Shown one piece after another: positions 36,639 to 49,236 of a stretch of DNA of 64,000 bases. Both the position numbers and the translations under genes were made by a program. Under the pieces are notes generated by a model, which searched no databases, had not been told where the DNA came from, and worked only from the letters and a program-made list of their open reading frames with translations. The first letter of the stretch is position 1. Each line of letters starts with the position of its first letter. The DNA comes from Sipunculus nudus (lineage: Eukaryota > Annelida > Sipuncula > Golfingiida > Sipunculidae): the NCBI GenBank assembly GCA_026874595.1, contig CM049313.1:40142659-40206658 (forward strand). Direction: 5' to 3'.

Positions 36639-36887
36639 TTATGATAGCGGCAGGTTTTTATACACTTGGTGACATTCTTTTCCGATCACTGATTCTAACA
36701 AGGTTGCAACACGTACTGCGTCGCTCTTTTTGTCAGGTTCTGTAGCCACTTCATAGTTTTTCAAGCTATCACTGAAAAACTGCCAGTTTGAGGCTAAATC
36801 TCCTTTCATATCCGTTTTTCGGGAGATGGTATGGCATGCAATGGGGCCGATATTTCCATCAAGAAACTTTACTTGTGTTCCGTTCAT
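36639..36887 (-). pseudogene. Gypsy gag fragment
   Basis: An 82-codon open stretch containing NWQFFSDSLKNYEVA and VRVATLLESVIGKE, matching the W...F..Y..A......AV..ATLL..IG.E pattern of Ty3/gypsy capsid-like Gag proteins. The rest of gag is interrupted. Confidence 0.7.
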
Positions 36888-37098
36888 AAGCGTTAAAAAT
36901 TGTCACTAACCTAGGCGCAGCCGTGAAAATCCAGTGCACGTGTTTTGAAGCCAAAACGGTAATCTGTACATGTGAATGCCAAGCGCCGTTCGTCTGGCCG
37001 CATATTGTAATGTCCGTTAGTCCGAGGTTAAGGAACACATGTACCTAGGTACTGACAGCGTTTACATAGGATACTGGCCCGTGGATCCGATTATTTGG

Positions 37099-37112
37099 CG
37101 CTTCTGACACCA
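37099..37112 (-). promoter_or_regulatory. Primer-binding site of the gypsy element
   Basis: On the - strand TGGTGTCAGAAGCG directly follows the 5' LTR; TGG pairs with a tRNA CCA end. A tRNA-Leu primer is likely by similarity to known sites, but this is from memory. Confidence 0.65.
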
Positions 37113-37240
37113 TGTTATAAAGTGATTTACTCCAGCTGAACTACACAGAACTTTATTATATCCGAACGAGGCTGACAGGTCATAGGTTAAATGACGTTAC
37201 GGTTAGACAGTCGAGTAGTCGAGCGGGGACTATTATAACA
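37113..37240 (-). repeat. Gypsy 5' LTR (right end)
   Basis: 128 bp with inverted termini TGTTATAA...TTATAACA. Contains TCCAGCTGAACTACACAG, shared with the left LTR. It lies 558 bp before the start codon of ALDH copy 2. Confidence 0.8.
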
Positions 37241-37798
37241 GTATAAAATATGACGCATATTAAAAAAAAATATTTAACAGCTACTAATACGCCTACCTTG
37301 TTCATCGATGTGTCATTTTATAAATCCCTACAAACAAACGTGTTAAAGAATTACTGCGTACATCACCCTATCGGCAATGCGGCCGCCAGTTTCAACATGT
37401 GCGAGCTCGCGTTTCGAGGTCATGCCAAACCCGAAAGCTGACGGAATCCTATAATCCAAAGGGACATCAAAGTTCTTAGACTTGGACCAGCGTTGAGAAA
37501 CCAAAGTTGAGGCTTTCTTACATTTAATGAGGATACATTTCTGGTCAATTGCTGGTTATGTAATTCTATGTTGCAGTAATCGGCCGAGCTCACGCAAGTA
37601 GACGTGCTTGGAAATGTTGCCGAACATTATGTCACTCCGCCTCTATTGCCATATAAGGGAGCATGTGACCCAATCCGGCGGACCGGTTGTTGGGTCTTTA
37701 ATTTAGACTACGCCCCCTGTCCGTAGGTCAGTCACTCACTCACCTTCAGGACAGCCTAGAGGACGCACTGAAACAGGCAGCATCCATAACCACCAACC
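37241..37798 (+). other. Upstream region of ALDH copy 2
   Basis: Mostly unlike the region upstream of copy 1. Similarity begins near 37710 (CGCCCCCTGTCCGTAGG), about 90 bp before the ATG. ATATAAGGG at 37651 is a possible TATA-like element about 147 bp before the start codon; weak. Confidence 0.5.
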
Positions 37799-37846
37799 AT
37801 GGCCGCACCGGAGCCCATCAAGAACCCTGACATCAAATACACGCAG
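37799..37846 (+). CDS. ALDH1A-like: ALDH copy 2 exon 1
   Basis: [10 protein letters not shown]..., 16 codons, differing from copy 1 by V5E and two silent changes. Donor CAG|GTACGG. Confidence 0.9.
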
Positions 37847-38597
37847 GTACGGAAAAAAAGGGAGGCAGGTTTCTTGCTTGGAATCTTTTGTTTCATGACA
37901 TATCAGACCTTTCACCATCTTAGTTTAACAAAGCACACAGCACATAGTGCCTAACATACTGAATATAGGCCTCCCAAAATCGATTTACTTTTTTTCCCGA
38001 TTCTGTCTATTTTTAGCACCGCTACACTCAACAACTATTCTGCCTGTGCGAAAAGCATTATTCTCAGTTTGATGTAGCTGAACCACTTTTTTAGTGCTCC
38101 ACTATAATGCATAAAGCAGAAGTGCAGTGTGCTGTGCAGGTCCGGAGCGAGCGTCACATCATGTACTATTCGCCTGCAATGCCACGCTCATATATTATCT
38201 TACCTAAGCAATCGTTCAGGGTAATGTGATATGGAATCTGTTCAAATTTATATGAAAAAATAACAATTTAGGGAAATCCCTGAATTTGTTAATCAGACCT
38301 ACCACTTTTGCTGGCAGGTGTTTGTCAATGAACCTTGTACAGGTACATGATTGACCAGGTTTCAGATAAGGGGGGGGGGGGGGGGTTGTGATTCCGCAAT
38401 ATTCACCCACCGGAACTGAAGATATGCCCGAGTACTTGACCTACCTCAATTTGCAATCAAATGCAAACCCCAGACAAAGCAAAGTCTTAAGACAATAATG
38501 ATAATCTGTTAGGGATAATCAGTTGTAAAATGTAATTAAAAACGTGTTTGTATTTAGCGTATATATATACATATATATCAATATTTATATACACGTA

Positions 38598-38647
<50 letters not shown>

Positions 38648-41600
38648 TCCACAGACCTAGTGAAGTGCCGAGGAAACAAAAACTTGCAATGTTTTAGGAA
38701 TTAATGGTTTAGGCTAGCGAGGCTAGTGATAAAAAGCTAAAGCAAATAAAACCACTTGGTGAGGTCGCGAGTATACGAACTAGACGCCTGTGTTTAACTT
38801 CAACAAGTTTGAGTGGCACTTTTATATACGTTCTACAGTGTCTGCTAGCTCCTCATATACCATGTACACAGCATACTGTTTACAGAATCGGATTTACCTC
38901 TTTCTTTATACTAGTATCTCTGCCGCTCCTGGTGAACTTAGTACACACACAATGCCAGGATCGATATAAGCCATTTCTTAGGAGACCTTGGGACATTGAT
39001 TAACGCTTGTTGATAAGAAACAAAGGTTTCCTGTCCTCTTATTTACCTAATGAGATAATTTTTATGTTTTTATGGTTGATACGAAGATTCGGGCGTAAAA
39101 GGTTGAATCATGTCATATCAATCGTGTTTTTTTCCCAAGACATGACTTAATGCATTGTCGTGTCAGCAGGTTATTGTTTTGTTCCTGCGAGAAGAAAACA
39201 AGGGACTTCCTGTTTTGATAATTTCAGAAAGACTGCGGGTACCTAAAGAAATCTGCACCACTGGGGCTACTTAACAAAATATCACATTTACATATATATA
39301 TATATATATATTTATATATATTAAATATAGAGCAAGATACATTATATAATAACAACACTGCTCCTTTTGTAATTACCACTTATGATTTAAGTGAAACAAA
39401 TGTATGTGTGAATACACGTGGTGAGAAATCACACGTCATTAGGTATAAACACATTCCGTGTTGACCCACTAACATAGTTTTGTCTCGAGCCCTGTATATT
39501 AAGCGTCCCTCCCTTATTCTGTTTAACCCAGTTGCCAGGCCTAGCTGTTCTTTTTTATACACTGACATGTACACATGCACACTAAGCATGACGGCTCTGT
39601 AAAGACAATAGGTTTGCCGGAAAACATTGGCAAGCTTGGTTCTGACCCACATTCTGACAACAAACACTGTTCAATGAAGTATGCTCACGTATATTTATGC
39701 GTGATACTCAGGACCTAATATATTTTTATGTTTGAACCAGTTTACATATTTCTGGATCCAGAGTTTTCGCCAGGGTTGAGGATCCAAAATTGGTTTGCGT
39801 GTGCTTAATTGTTATCTTGAATAATAACAGCGGATAATTTATGAATTTATGTTCTGGACAAGTTTTCCAAGTACATTGACGGGTTCCAGGTTTACTAAAA
39901 TCCATTTGCTTTTTCAAATAGAATTTATGTAATTTCTCTCTTACTCTGTATATTAATGAATAGTACTTCATTCCTGTTGAGAAATGTTCTTTTTTTTATT
40001 ACAAACAAATACAATACATGCAAAACTAATAGTGAAAGTTTAAAAAACAATTCGATATCCTTTTCATATATATTTATGTATATAAAGAACCACTGTCTCA
40101 CAAATATTAATTGTATTATCTAATTCCATATGGTGTTATATATATTCCCAAAACAAACTATCTGATGATAATATATAGTAAATATGTATATAATATCTGT
40201 ATTCCCAAAGTATATCCTCTAATTATCTGGATACCTATAATTTATGAAATCTCTCCCATAACTAAACTCTCCCCATCTACTATGAAATTTAGTTACCTTT
40301 TTTTTGTGCCATCATAAATTCTATTCTTGCATATTTCCAGATTTCCTGGCATGCTTTATCAAAAGATAGACCTTCTTGACTATTTCTAGCTCTGTTTATA
40401 TATTTTTTACCACTAACAGCATTAATTTTTCCTAATACAGGCGCCCTCGTAGCACCATACACTACTGTAGAGATATTTATATTAATATTAATACCTTTTT
40501 GTTTACACCACCTTTCAATATCTGACTATAGTTTCTAACCTTATAACAAGACCAAAACTGGTGTTTTGAATGTTCTTGCCCTCTTTGAATCTTTAATCTT
40601 CCATTTACATAACTAATAATTATTTACTAAACAATTGTTAGGTAATTTATATTGAAACTCTCTAGATTTGGTGTCCAAACATATTTTAGAGGAAGCTTAT
40701 ATCTACCTCTACGCCTGACATGCAACTTGCTATATTTGGAATGTATGGCCCTTTTCTTAATAAAGTACCCTTAGCACTGACTTATTTCTTACGAACAAGC
40801 ACCAGATATAAGTATCTGCTCCCAATTATAAAGCTCTATACAACTTAAATTTTGCGGCTTAAGATTTTTTAACGAAGACACAAGGGCATACTTTTTAAAA
40901 AATGTTTTCTTGAGATACCTTTTCCTATCCAAAATTAAAAAGGCTTGATATTGCCCATGTAATCAAATAATCTAATCCTGTGTTAATTCCTACGTCTGAA
41001 AACTGTTTCCATACGCTAAAACATTCTCAATTTTTAATAATTTATTATTTCAAATAATTTGTTGTTTAACTGGAACGTTTTCAAATATTTCTTTTTAAGA
41101 CTTCTTTGTAAAAACGTGGAATGTTAAATAATTTTATATCTTTTATTTCTATTTTACTGTTAAGCTACAACTCTACAATTGGACAGAGTATCTGTACAAA
41201 TGTCTAAACAACAATTTCATGGTCTTTCACCTACCTTTATCTATCTTTTAAGCCAGGTTACTTTTGTTGTATAAATTATTGATTCCATATTTGGAGCATT
41301 TAGACCACCATTATCCACTTCTTGTACTAATTTTAGTCTCTTAATTCTCGCTCTACCTCCATTCCACATAAATCTGAAGAGAAGTTCAACTCTTTACAAA
41401 AGTCAACTGGTACTGAAGCATCACAAATATATTAATAAAACTTTGAAAAAGACGGATTTTGCTACATGTATTTTTCCCAAGAATGTCAGTCCTCTCTTGT
41501 TCCACATTTTTTATGTATTTTGTACTGAATTCTTAGTGAAAAAATTTAAATCCTGCGATTCTGTTTTATTATATGAAATGTAAACTCCCAAAAATTTTAT

Positions 41601-44600
41601 TGGATTATCAGGCCATCTTATTCCTAAAGGTTTCTGCTTATTATTCCTATATTAACCTATCAACATACCTTCACATTTTTCATAATTTATTATTAAATCA
41701 CTAAAAGAACCAAATTGTTTAATGATCTCAAGGAAATATTTAGCTGATCTTTTATTTTTTATAATTCCTACCGTATCATCTGAATACTGAAGTAACTTAA
41801 AATGATATCCTGAAACTTTTATCCTGAATCCTTTTATCTTTTCTTAACTCTTTATGTATTCTGCCACTACTTAAGCAGCTAAAACAAACAAATATGTAGA
41901 CAAGGGGTCTTCTTGCTGAACTCCTCTTTAAACTTTAAAATATCCAGATATTACCCCATTATTTATTGTGCAGCTTTCTATATTATTATATAAAATGTGA
42001 ATCCAATTGATAAATATGGATGGAAATTAATATTTCTCCAAAACTGATATCATAAAGTTCCATTCCAAGGAATCGAAAGCTTTTTTAAAATCTATGCTGA
42101 TTAATATCCCAGGTAACTTTTTTATTCTTGTATATTCTAAAAGGTCTGATAAAATTCTTATATGTTCCCCTATATATCTTCCCTATATATACACATTAAT
42201 AATGATTAATAATGATTCGCATTAAGAATTTCTTGCATAACCTTATTTAATCTTAATGCTAAAGTTTTTGTTAAAATTTTATAATTTAATATAGATTTAA
42301 TAGAGATCTAGGCCTCAAATATTTTAATAATATTCTATCTTTTCCTTGTCACTTAATGCTTTTATTGCCTCTTTTTAAATTTTTTTTTTTTAATTAAATA
42401 TAGATTTAATAGAGATCTAAGCCTCAAATATTTTAATAATATTCTATCTTTTCCTTGTCACTTAATGCTTTTATTGCCTCTTTTTAAGAAAACGAAAATT
42501 CGCCTTTTTTGAAATGATTTATTAAATGATACTACCAAAGTTGAGCCGAAAAGGGGCAAAATCTTTTGATAAAATTCTGCAGATATGCCATCATTTCCTG
42601 GGCTTTTGTTTTTTGCGAATGTTTTTAGAGATTAAAAACATTCTTCTTCTGTAATTTCTTTACCTAAATATTCTGAATTTGGAAAACACTGGCAACTTTA
42701 TTTTATCATCCAACAAGTATTCATCCAACTCCTTCTGAGTGTTGTTTGCTTGTGAACAATTTAACTCCTGATAAAATTCCTTTTGCATTTCTATTTTTTT
42801 TTCTCTTGGTTACTATTTCTTCTCTAGTTGACACTAATTTTCTTAAATATTTTTGTCCACTTTTATACTTCTCTAAGTTGAGGAAATATTTAGAATTTTT
42901 TTCCGTGTTCTAACTCATTTTAGATCTAAGCATACAACCTTGTGTTTTATAATTTTCAATAATTGCCAACTGATTCTTAACTAGTGTTATTTCATCTTCT
43001 AAAGCTTGGCAATGGGATACTCGGATGTGTGTAATGTTTCCTGCAATACCTGTAGTTTTTGCTTAAGTGTCTCTTCTTTTGACCTTCTTTCTTTAGCTCT
43101 TTTTTCAATATTATTTACTATACTGTCTTATCTTGTATTTAAACAATCCCCATTTAACTCTGTCATCTTTGATATTACTGTATTCTCCATCCAATACTTT
43201 TTTCTTTGTTCAGATTTTCCACAAATTCTGCTTCTTGTAATATATCTCCATTCAATTTCCAATAGCCTTTACCCTTTTTCTCATTATCTGATGTGTGTTC
43301 CAAATCCAAAATAACTGCGCAATGATCTTAATGAATGTATGGTTCAATATATGTATCTTTAACTATCCTCTCACGTTTGTAAGATCAACCAATAATCTAA
43401 TCTAGAGCAAATATTACCATTCTTTTGTCTCTATGTATAACGTTTCATTGACGGGTTTTTGATCTAAAAATATCACTCAATGATAAATAATCTGTTGTTT
43501 TCTTTAAGTTTTCTACTACTACTAATGTCTTTTGTTCCTTCTTTTTTTACCCAAAATATCATCAAATGTATATTAAATCTCCTCCTACTAAGACATTGTC
43601 TGTATTTTCTATATGCTGCTGTATTGAGTTATAAAGGGTAATGTAAAATCTATTTTGTTTATTTGTCATATTTGTTGCATAAATGTTTATTAACTTAGAT
43701 TCTATTCCCTTTATTTTTAATCCAATCATTAGAAACCTTCCATCTTGAGAACTGTGTACCTTTAACTCATCTACTATTTCTAAATTCTTTTTAATGAAAA
43801 TAGCACATTCCCTACTAGATGAGTTTTCGTGACTATAAAAAGCTTTCCCATTCCATTCATTACTCCACTGATTCTCTATTTCTGTAGTTCTATGTGTTTC
43901 TTGTAAGAATAATATATCTAAATAAAGATCTTTTCTTTTTGGGGTTACCTAACCCCCTTACATTTAAGCTTAATAATCAAAATGACAGAAATAACACAAA
44001 TATTACTATTTCACCATAAATACCTTACTAGGAGATAAAGAAGTGTTTTGAGTTTGTATATTAATAAAGTTTTTTTATGTGCACAAGGAACAATAAACCA
44101 ATTGAAGAAGTAATCTTTTTGGTTTAAGTATCCTTGTAACATTTAACCTAATTTTTTTTAATATACCCAACAAGTTGTAGCCGTTAGTTTACTTCCTTGC
44201 ACTAAGCTTTGTACGCTTAAGGTTACATGGATCATCTTGATCCATTCTAAACCTGAGGAATGTCTTATTCTCTAAAGTCTATTCATCATCATATCAGCAA
44301 AAGGACCTCTGACAGGCTTGCCCCTTTTTGTATTTATTATTCTTTTTTAACGACTAACCCAATTTCAATCTATATCTTAGTCAAAATTTTCTTTCTTATA
44401 GTATGCTGACTTTGTTCTAAATTATTATTTTTTTAATTTAACATTTACAAATTAATTTTTCTAGCCTTCCCTGGTATATTAATATCCTGATTCTAATACA
44501 TATAACCATTAATATTTGATTTCTAACAGGGTAAAGTGTCCTGATTGACTGATTGACTGCTTGAATATTCAACTTTACAAATTAGTATATCCATAAATTT

Positions 44601-44609
44601 CTATGATAT

Positions 44610-44663
<54 letters not shown>

Positions 44664-47600
44664 ATATATATCAAATTACCTATTACATAAAAACAATTGA
44701 CTCTTTCAGAATAGGTAGCTCACTGTGTGATACACCTCAAAATATGTTTATATAATTTTTACCATCTAGACATCCTTGATATTAACAAAATAAAAAGCCT
44801 CATATCACCTCAGATGTCTACCTATGATGCCAACATCCAAATACCGTTATAAATAGTACCTCAGAACTAAAGTTTGAAAAGATAAATATATATATATATA
44901 TATATATATAAAACAAACAAAAAAACTCTAGTAACTAAACATATATAATGCTTAATACTTATCAACATAGTTCTAGCCCAATGAACAAGAAGCATATTTA
45001 ATATTATCATTTAAAAATAACTTTCCACAATACCTTGTACCTATTCTTATCAGTTTTCTCTTATGCACCGAATAAATATGTATCCATAATTCTATATATA
45101 GAGTAAATTTGATAACAATCCAACCAGCCTTTCCTAAGGAATCCGGCAATTTGTGTGTATTTTGCATTATTTCTGGAGTGCTCATACAAACCCCAAAATT
45201 TTGAGAATACAGGTCACAGTGACCCATTTTCAGGTTTCGTGGGAGAACTTTTAAGGAACTCTCCGGATGCCAAGTTAGAAGATTCTGGGTTCAATGGTTA
45301 TGATTTGTGTCCCATCTGGTATCCACTTTTCAATTATTCTGGGGGGGGGGGGGGGGGGCGGTGCTTTTAAGTCCCAAAGCTCAGAGAATATAGGTATCAG
45401 AGACCTAATTTAAATTTTTTAGGAGACTTTTCATGCACCTCCCTGGATTTCAAGTTAGAAGATTCTAGGTCAAATATTTTTGATTTGTGCCCTGCTTTGG
45501 TATCAATTTTCAATTAAGCTGGGGGTGCTTATATTTGTGCTCTGTTAACGGACGACAACATCTTTAAAGGTCTCAAAAATAAAAAAAATGTGTTAAATTT
45601 CGAGAAAAAGTATAATCTAGGTGGCAACACCAGTTTGCAGGAACTGACGAAACACTTCTTGATCAATATGCATGCAAAGTTAGAAGACTGTCAAATTAGA
45701 AGATTCTGGGTCCAGTGGTCACGGTTTGTTCTCTGTTAACAGATGACCACATCTTTAAAGGTCTCAAACACAGAAAATATCGTAAAAAATACATTTGGCG
45801 TCACCAGTCTGTAGAAACTGATGTAACATTCCATGACCAATATCCATGCAAATAATCATGGTAATCAGTGCCTTAGTTGTTCTGATACTTGAGTTTGTGA
45901 ATCAAATTTTCCATTTTTCTGGGGGGGGGGGGGGGTACTTCTAAGCCCATTAGCACAGAGGTTATGAGTAACAGAAAACTAATTTTAGGTTTCCAAGGAG
46001 ACTTTAAAAGCAACCCTGCATGTCGAGATAGAAGATTCTAGGTCAGGTCCTTACAATTTGTGCCCTGTTAACAGATGATCGCACCTTTTAAAGGTCTCAA
46101 AAATGGAGAGAAAATATTAAAATATTGAAAAAAATAAAGGTGGAGCACTATAGTCTTCAAAAATTGATAAAACACTCCATGATCAATATCCCTGCACAGA
46201 ATCATGGTGATCAATGTCTTAGTTGTTAAGATACTTTAGCTTTTGAACAACTGTCAAATTTTCCATTATTCTGGGGAGTATTTCAGAGCATCATAGCTCA
46301 TGTTTTGGGTAAGAGTGACCTAATTTTAGGTTTCATAAGAGGCTTTCATGGGCCTCCCTACATATCAAGATAGAAGATTCTAAGTGCAATCTTTACGATT
46401 TGTGCCCTGGTAAAAGATGATCGCATCTTTTAAGTCTCAAATATAGAGAGAGGAAAAAAAAATCGTAAAAAAAAAATTTTTACAACGCCTCCGTGGTGGA
46501 TGTATGAGTTTGTTTATCTACATCTACATTTTTAACAATATATGCAAAAAAATTAATTCAAGATTTTACAGTAATATGAAAAAAATTCCAGTGTACTCCA
46601 TCTAATTTTTTTACCTTTTAACTGCAAAGATTTATTTATGTACTTTGAATCAAATATAGGTTATTATTTTATTCAAAATAGAACCTTGCGCTGAACCAAG
46701 TGCTACTTGTAAGAGATTGGACCATACCATTCAAAAGGTTACGGAGGAGTATGTTGTGTCTAACTAAGGAAACCTCTTTACTTCCACATCTGGATGTGTA
46801 AATGTAGTATCTTCTAAAGTAAACGAAAAAATTAGATTACTTCGTTGAAACCCCGAAATACTACGCTTTAATTAGTTGAAACAAATGGTTTAAGAATATT
46901 GGCCCTGTGAAGGGCCTGGTGGCAAATGCTCTTTGTGCAAACAGTCAATGTTGAATTAAATAAATCAGCAAAAATTACCAGTATGCTGGGAGCGTACCAC
47001 GTCTACTGATATCACTGTTGTATACTTAATCTTGTTATACGCAACTGAACAAATATTTGACCGTAAGAAACACCTTCAATCTTCAAATGACGGGCAACCA
47101 AAACATTTGCCGACCGCTGATCATATTCATCACAAGTCCGAGCATGCGTATTGCAGCAATCGGAAAATGGTCATCGTCAGCGTTCATTAACGAACGATTG
47201 TTTGAGGGCATGAACCTCAGCCGTGCCGAGCGGAACCCTTACAGAAGGAACCATGGCGCTTGCTGGAACACCGTGAGTTCATAATCACAGGAACTTTTCT
47301 CCTTGTGATTTAGGTGCGGAACATGTGTACGGACTCAGCAAGCGATACACTTCCTCCATAGTTCCTCTTTTGCCTCTGTTTGAAAAGAAAACAAAAGCAA
47401 TAAAAAAACATACTTTAATTAAAATAATTTTATACTTTGTCGAGGTAATGACACTTTAAATTACTATTTGAATAATTCGCGTGGATTAGTAGTCATTAGG
47501 AATTTTATAAGCAAGAAAGGCCTTGGTAATGACCTATAAAGATTTTTCGTACTGGTTTTGTGAATTATATTGACATCAGGTGTTTACATATTGCACTTGA

Positions 47601-49194
47601 CTTATCTGTAGATGGGAAATGTGCAAATCGTATCCATTTTAAATATGGATATTACGATAATTTGACATAAGTTTGAGATATATATGCAGGTTGGTGAGTT
47701 CTGGTCTTAGTTCCTGGTTATTGTATGTATGGACAGTAAGTCACGTGACGCCCTAGGTACCGACATAAATGTTCGAAGCTCAGTGAGTTACTTGCGGTAA
47801 ATGAAATACATTAAATGGCTTCGTCATTGGAGGAATAATTGGCGTATCATTCATGCCTCGTGCCGCTCGTGTATGTACAACAAATAAAAGAGTGCATTGG
47901 CCTTGGGGTCGGAGAGCGTGCGGAAGATCCATCGTTACTCCTATATTTGAGCGCAAAACGTGATATAGTGCCCATATTTGTCCACTTATGCTACTGAAAT
48001 CTAGAGAAAATTTATACCAATAAGGCTAAAGAATCAAAAATTAAATTCAAATCATGATTTTACAACTGAAGGATGTCGGTTGCTACTTATACATGTTTGT
48101 TCAAAGAGGCCATAAAACAGCAATCTAGCAATACACAGGCGCTTCATTTTGTTTATATCCACCTATTTATATTTTGTGGGAGTGTCCGCCACTATAATTC
48201 AAACACATTCAACAAGGACATCTGGTGGCAAGTCAGACCAACCAGATTTTTTATATAAGTCACCTTTTAGCTTCCGCTTATATGCAACCAACCGCCACAG
48301 GATTTTTTGTTTGTTTGTCAACATGGGCTCATGAACCGTGACAGACAGCTTGTAGATAATTTGATTCATGCTTTACAAAGGCATTATAAGAACTTTACAT
48401 TTACAGTTATTAATATGCACATGAGCAAGGAATCACGTAAGTTCTACATTAAGGCAGATGAACAGCTAGCTATAAATAACTAAGTAAACCCAAGATTTCT
48501 TGAAATCCTATAAAAATTGTTCGCTGCACATTTTATTCCGTCATTGTCGTCACTGACGCCATTGTCCTTGAATTATTGTTGCTCCGAACTTCCATGATAA
48601 TGACGTCATTATGGCGATGCCATTTGCTCTATAATTACTGATTTGAAGAGTTCGAAATCTCGCTTGTCTTCAAATGATATATAAAGTTCTTGAAAATTTT
48701 AAATGTAATTTAAATAGTACGTTGGCCATTAGCGCGATCGATGCATGTTTTGATTGATGTAGGTTGCATGGAGACATCAGACATAATGGAGCGAATTTTG
48801 CAGGATTCAGATTTACCTTTTTCAACCGTCCCAAAGGTTAGCATTATTTCTTGGTCCATGTTTCCATAGCTCTCATCGGAACTCCTCGAGAACATGCATG
48901 GGCAAACACAAACTCACAAACCATGTTGATCACATGAACCCGGCCACCAAGAAGTAGACTTTAGAACACAGATCCGTTTTTACACGAGGTTGAAAGTTTC
49001 CCCCATAAAAGAAGTAGAGTAGTGAATGTAGATATCATTGATCTCAATAAAATGAAAACTATTTATATCCGATTTTATTAAAAATTCAAATAGAGACTTA
49101 TTCGGAATAATTAGTGTGGACATTATGTCACATTTGTCATTTGTTAAAAATACAAATTATTTGTTCAATGTGTCCGATATATGACTTATTTTCC

Positions 49195-49236
<42 letters not shown>

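Larger units (their letters stand above)
31556..37240 (-). mobile_element. Dead Ty3/gypsy LTR retrotransposon with nested element
   Basis: Bounded by short LTRs. Right to left on the - strand: LTR, primer-binding site, gag, zinc knuckles, protease, reverse transcriptase, RNase H, integrase, polypurine tract, LTR. This is the Ty3/gypsy order (integrase last). Without the nested 1021-bp element it is about 4.66 kb. All frames are broken by stops or frameshifts, and the RT active site is altered. The 5-bp flanks (TCGGC left, GTATA right) do not match, so the target duplication is lost or the ends have recombined. Confidence 0.9.
39989..43980 (-). mobile_element. Decayed L1/Tx1-like LINE, ORF2 nearly full length
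   Basis: Reading right to left on the - strand: endonuclease, reverse transcriptase and a C-terminal zinc-binding tail. The 3' A-run is at 39989-39998 (T-run on +). Many stops and frameshifts, so it is inactive. It sits in intron 1 of copy 2 and is absent from the same site in copy 1, so it inserted after the duplication or was lost from copy 1. Confidence 0.85.
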
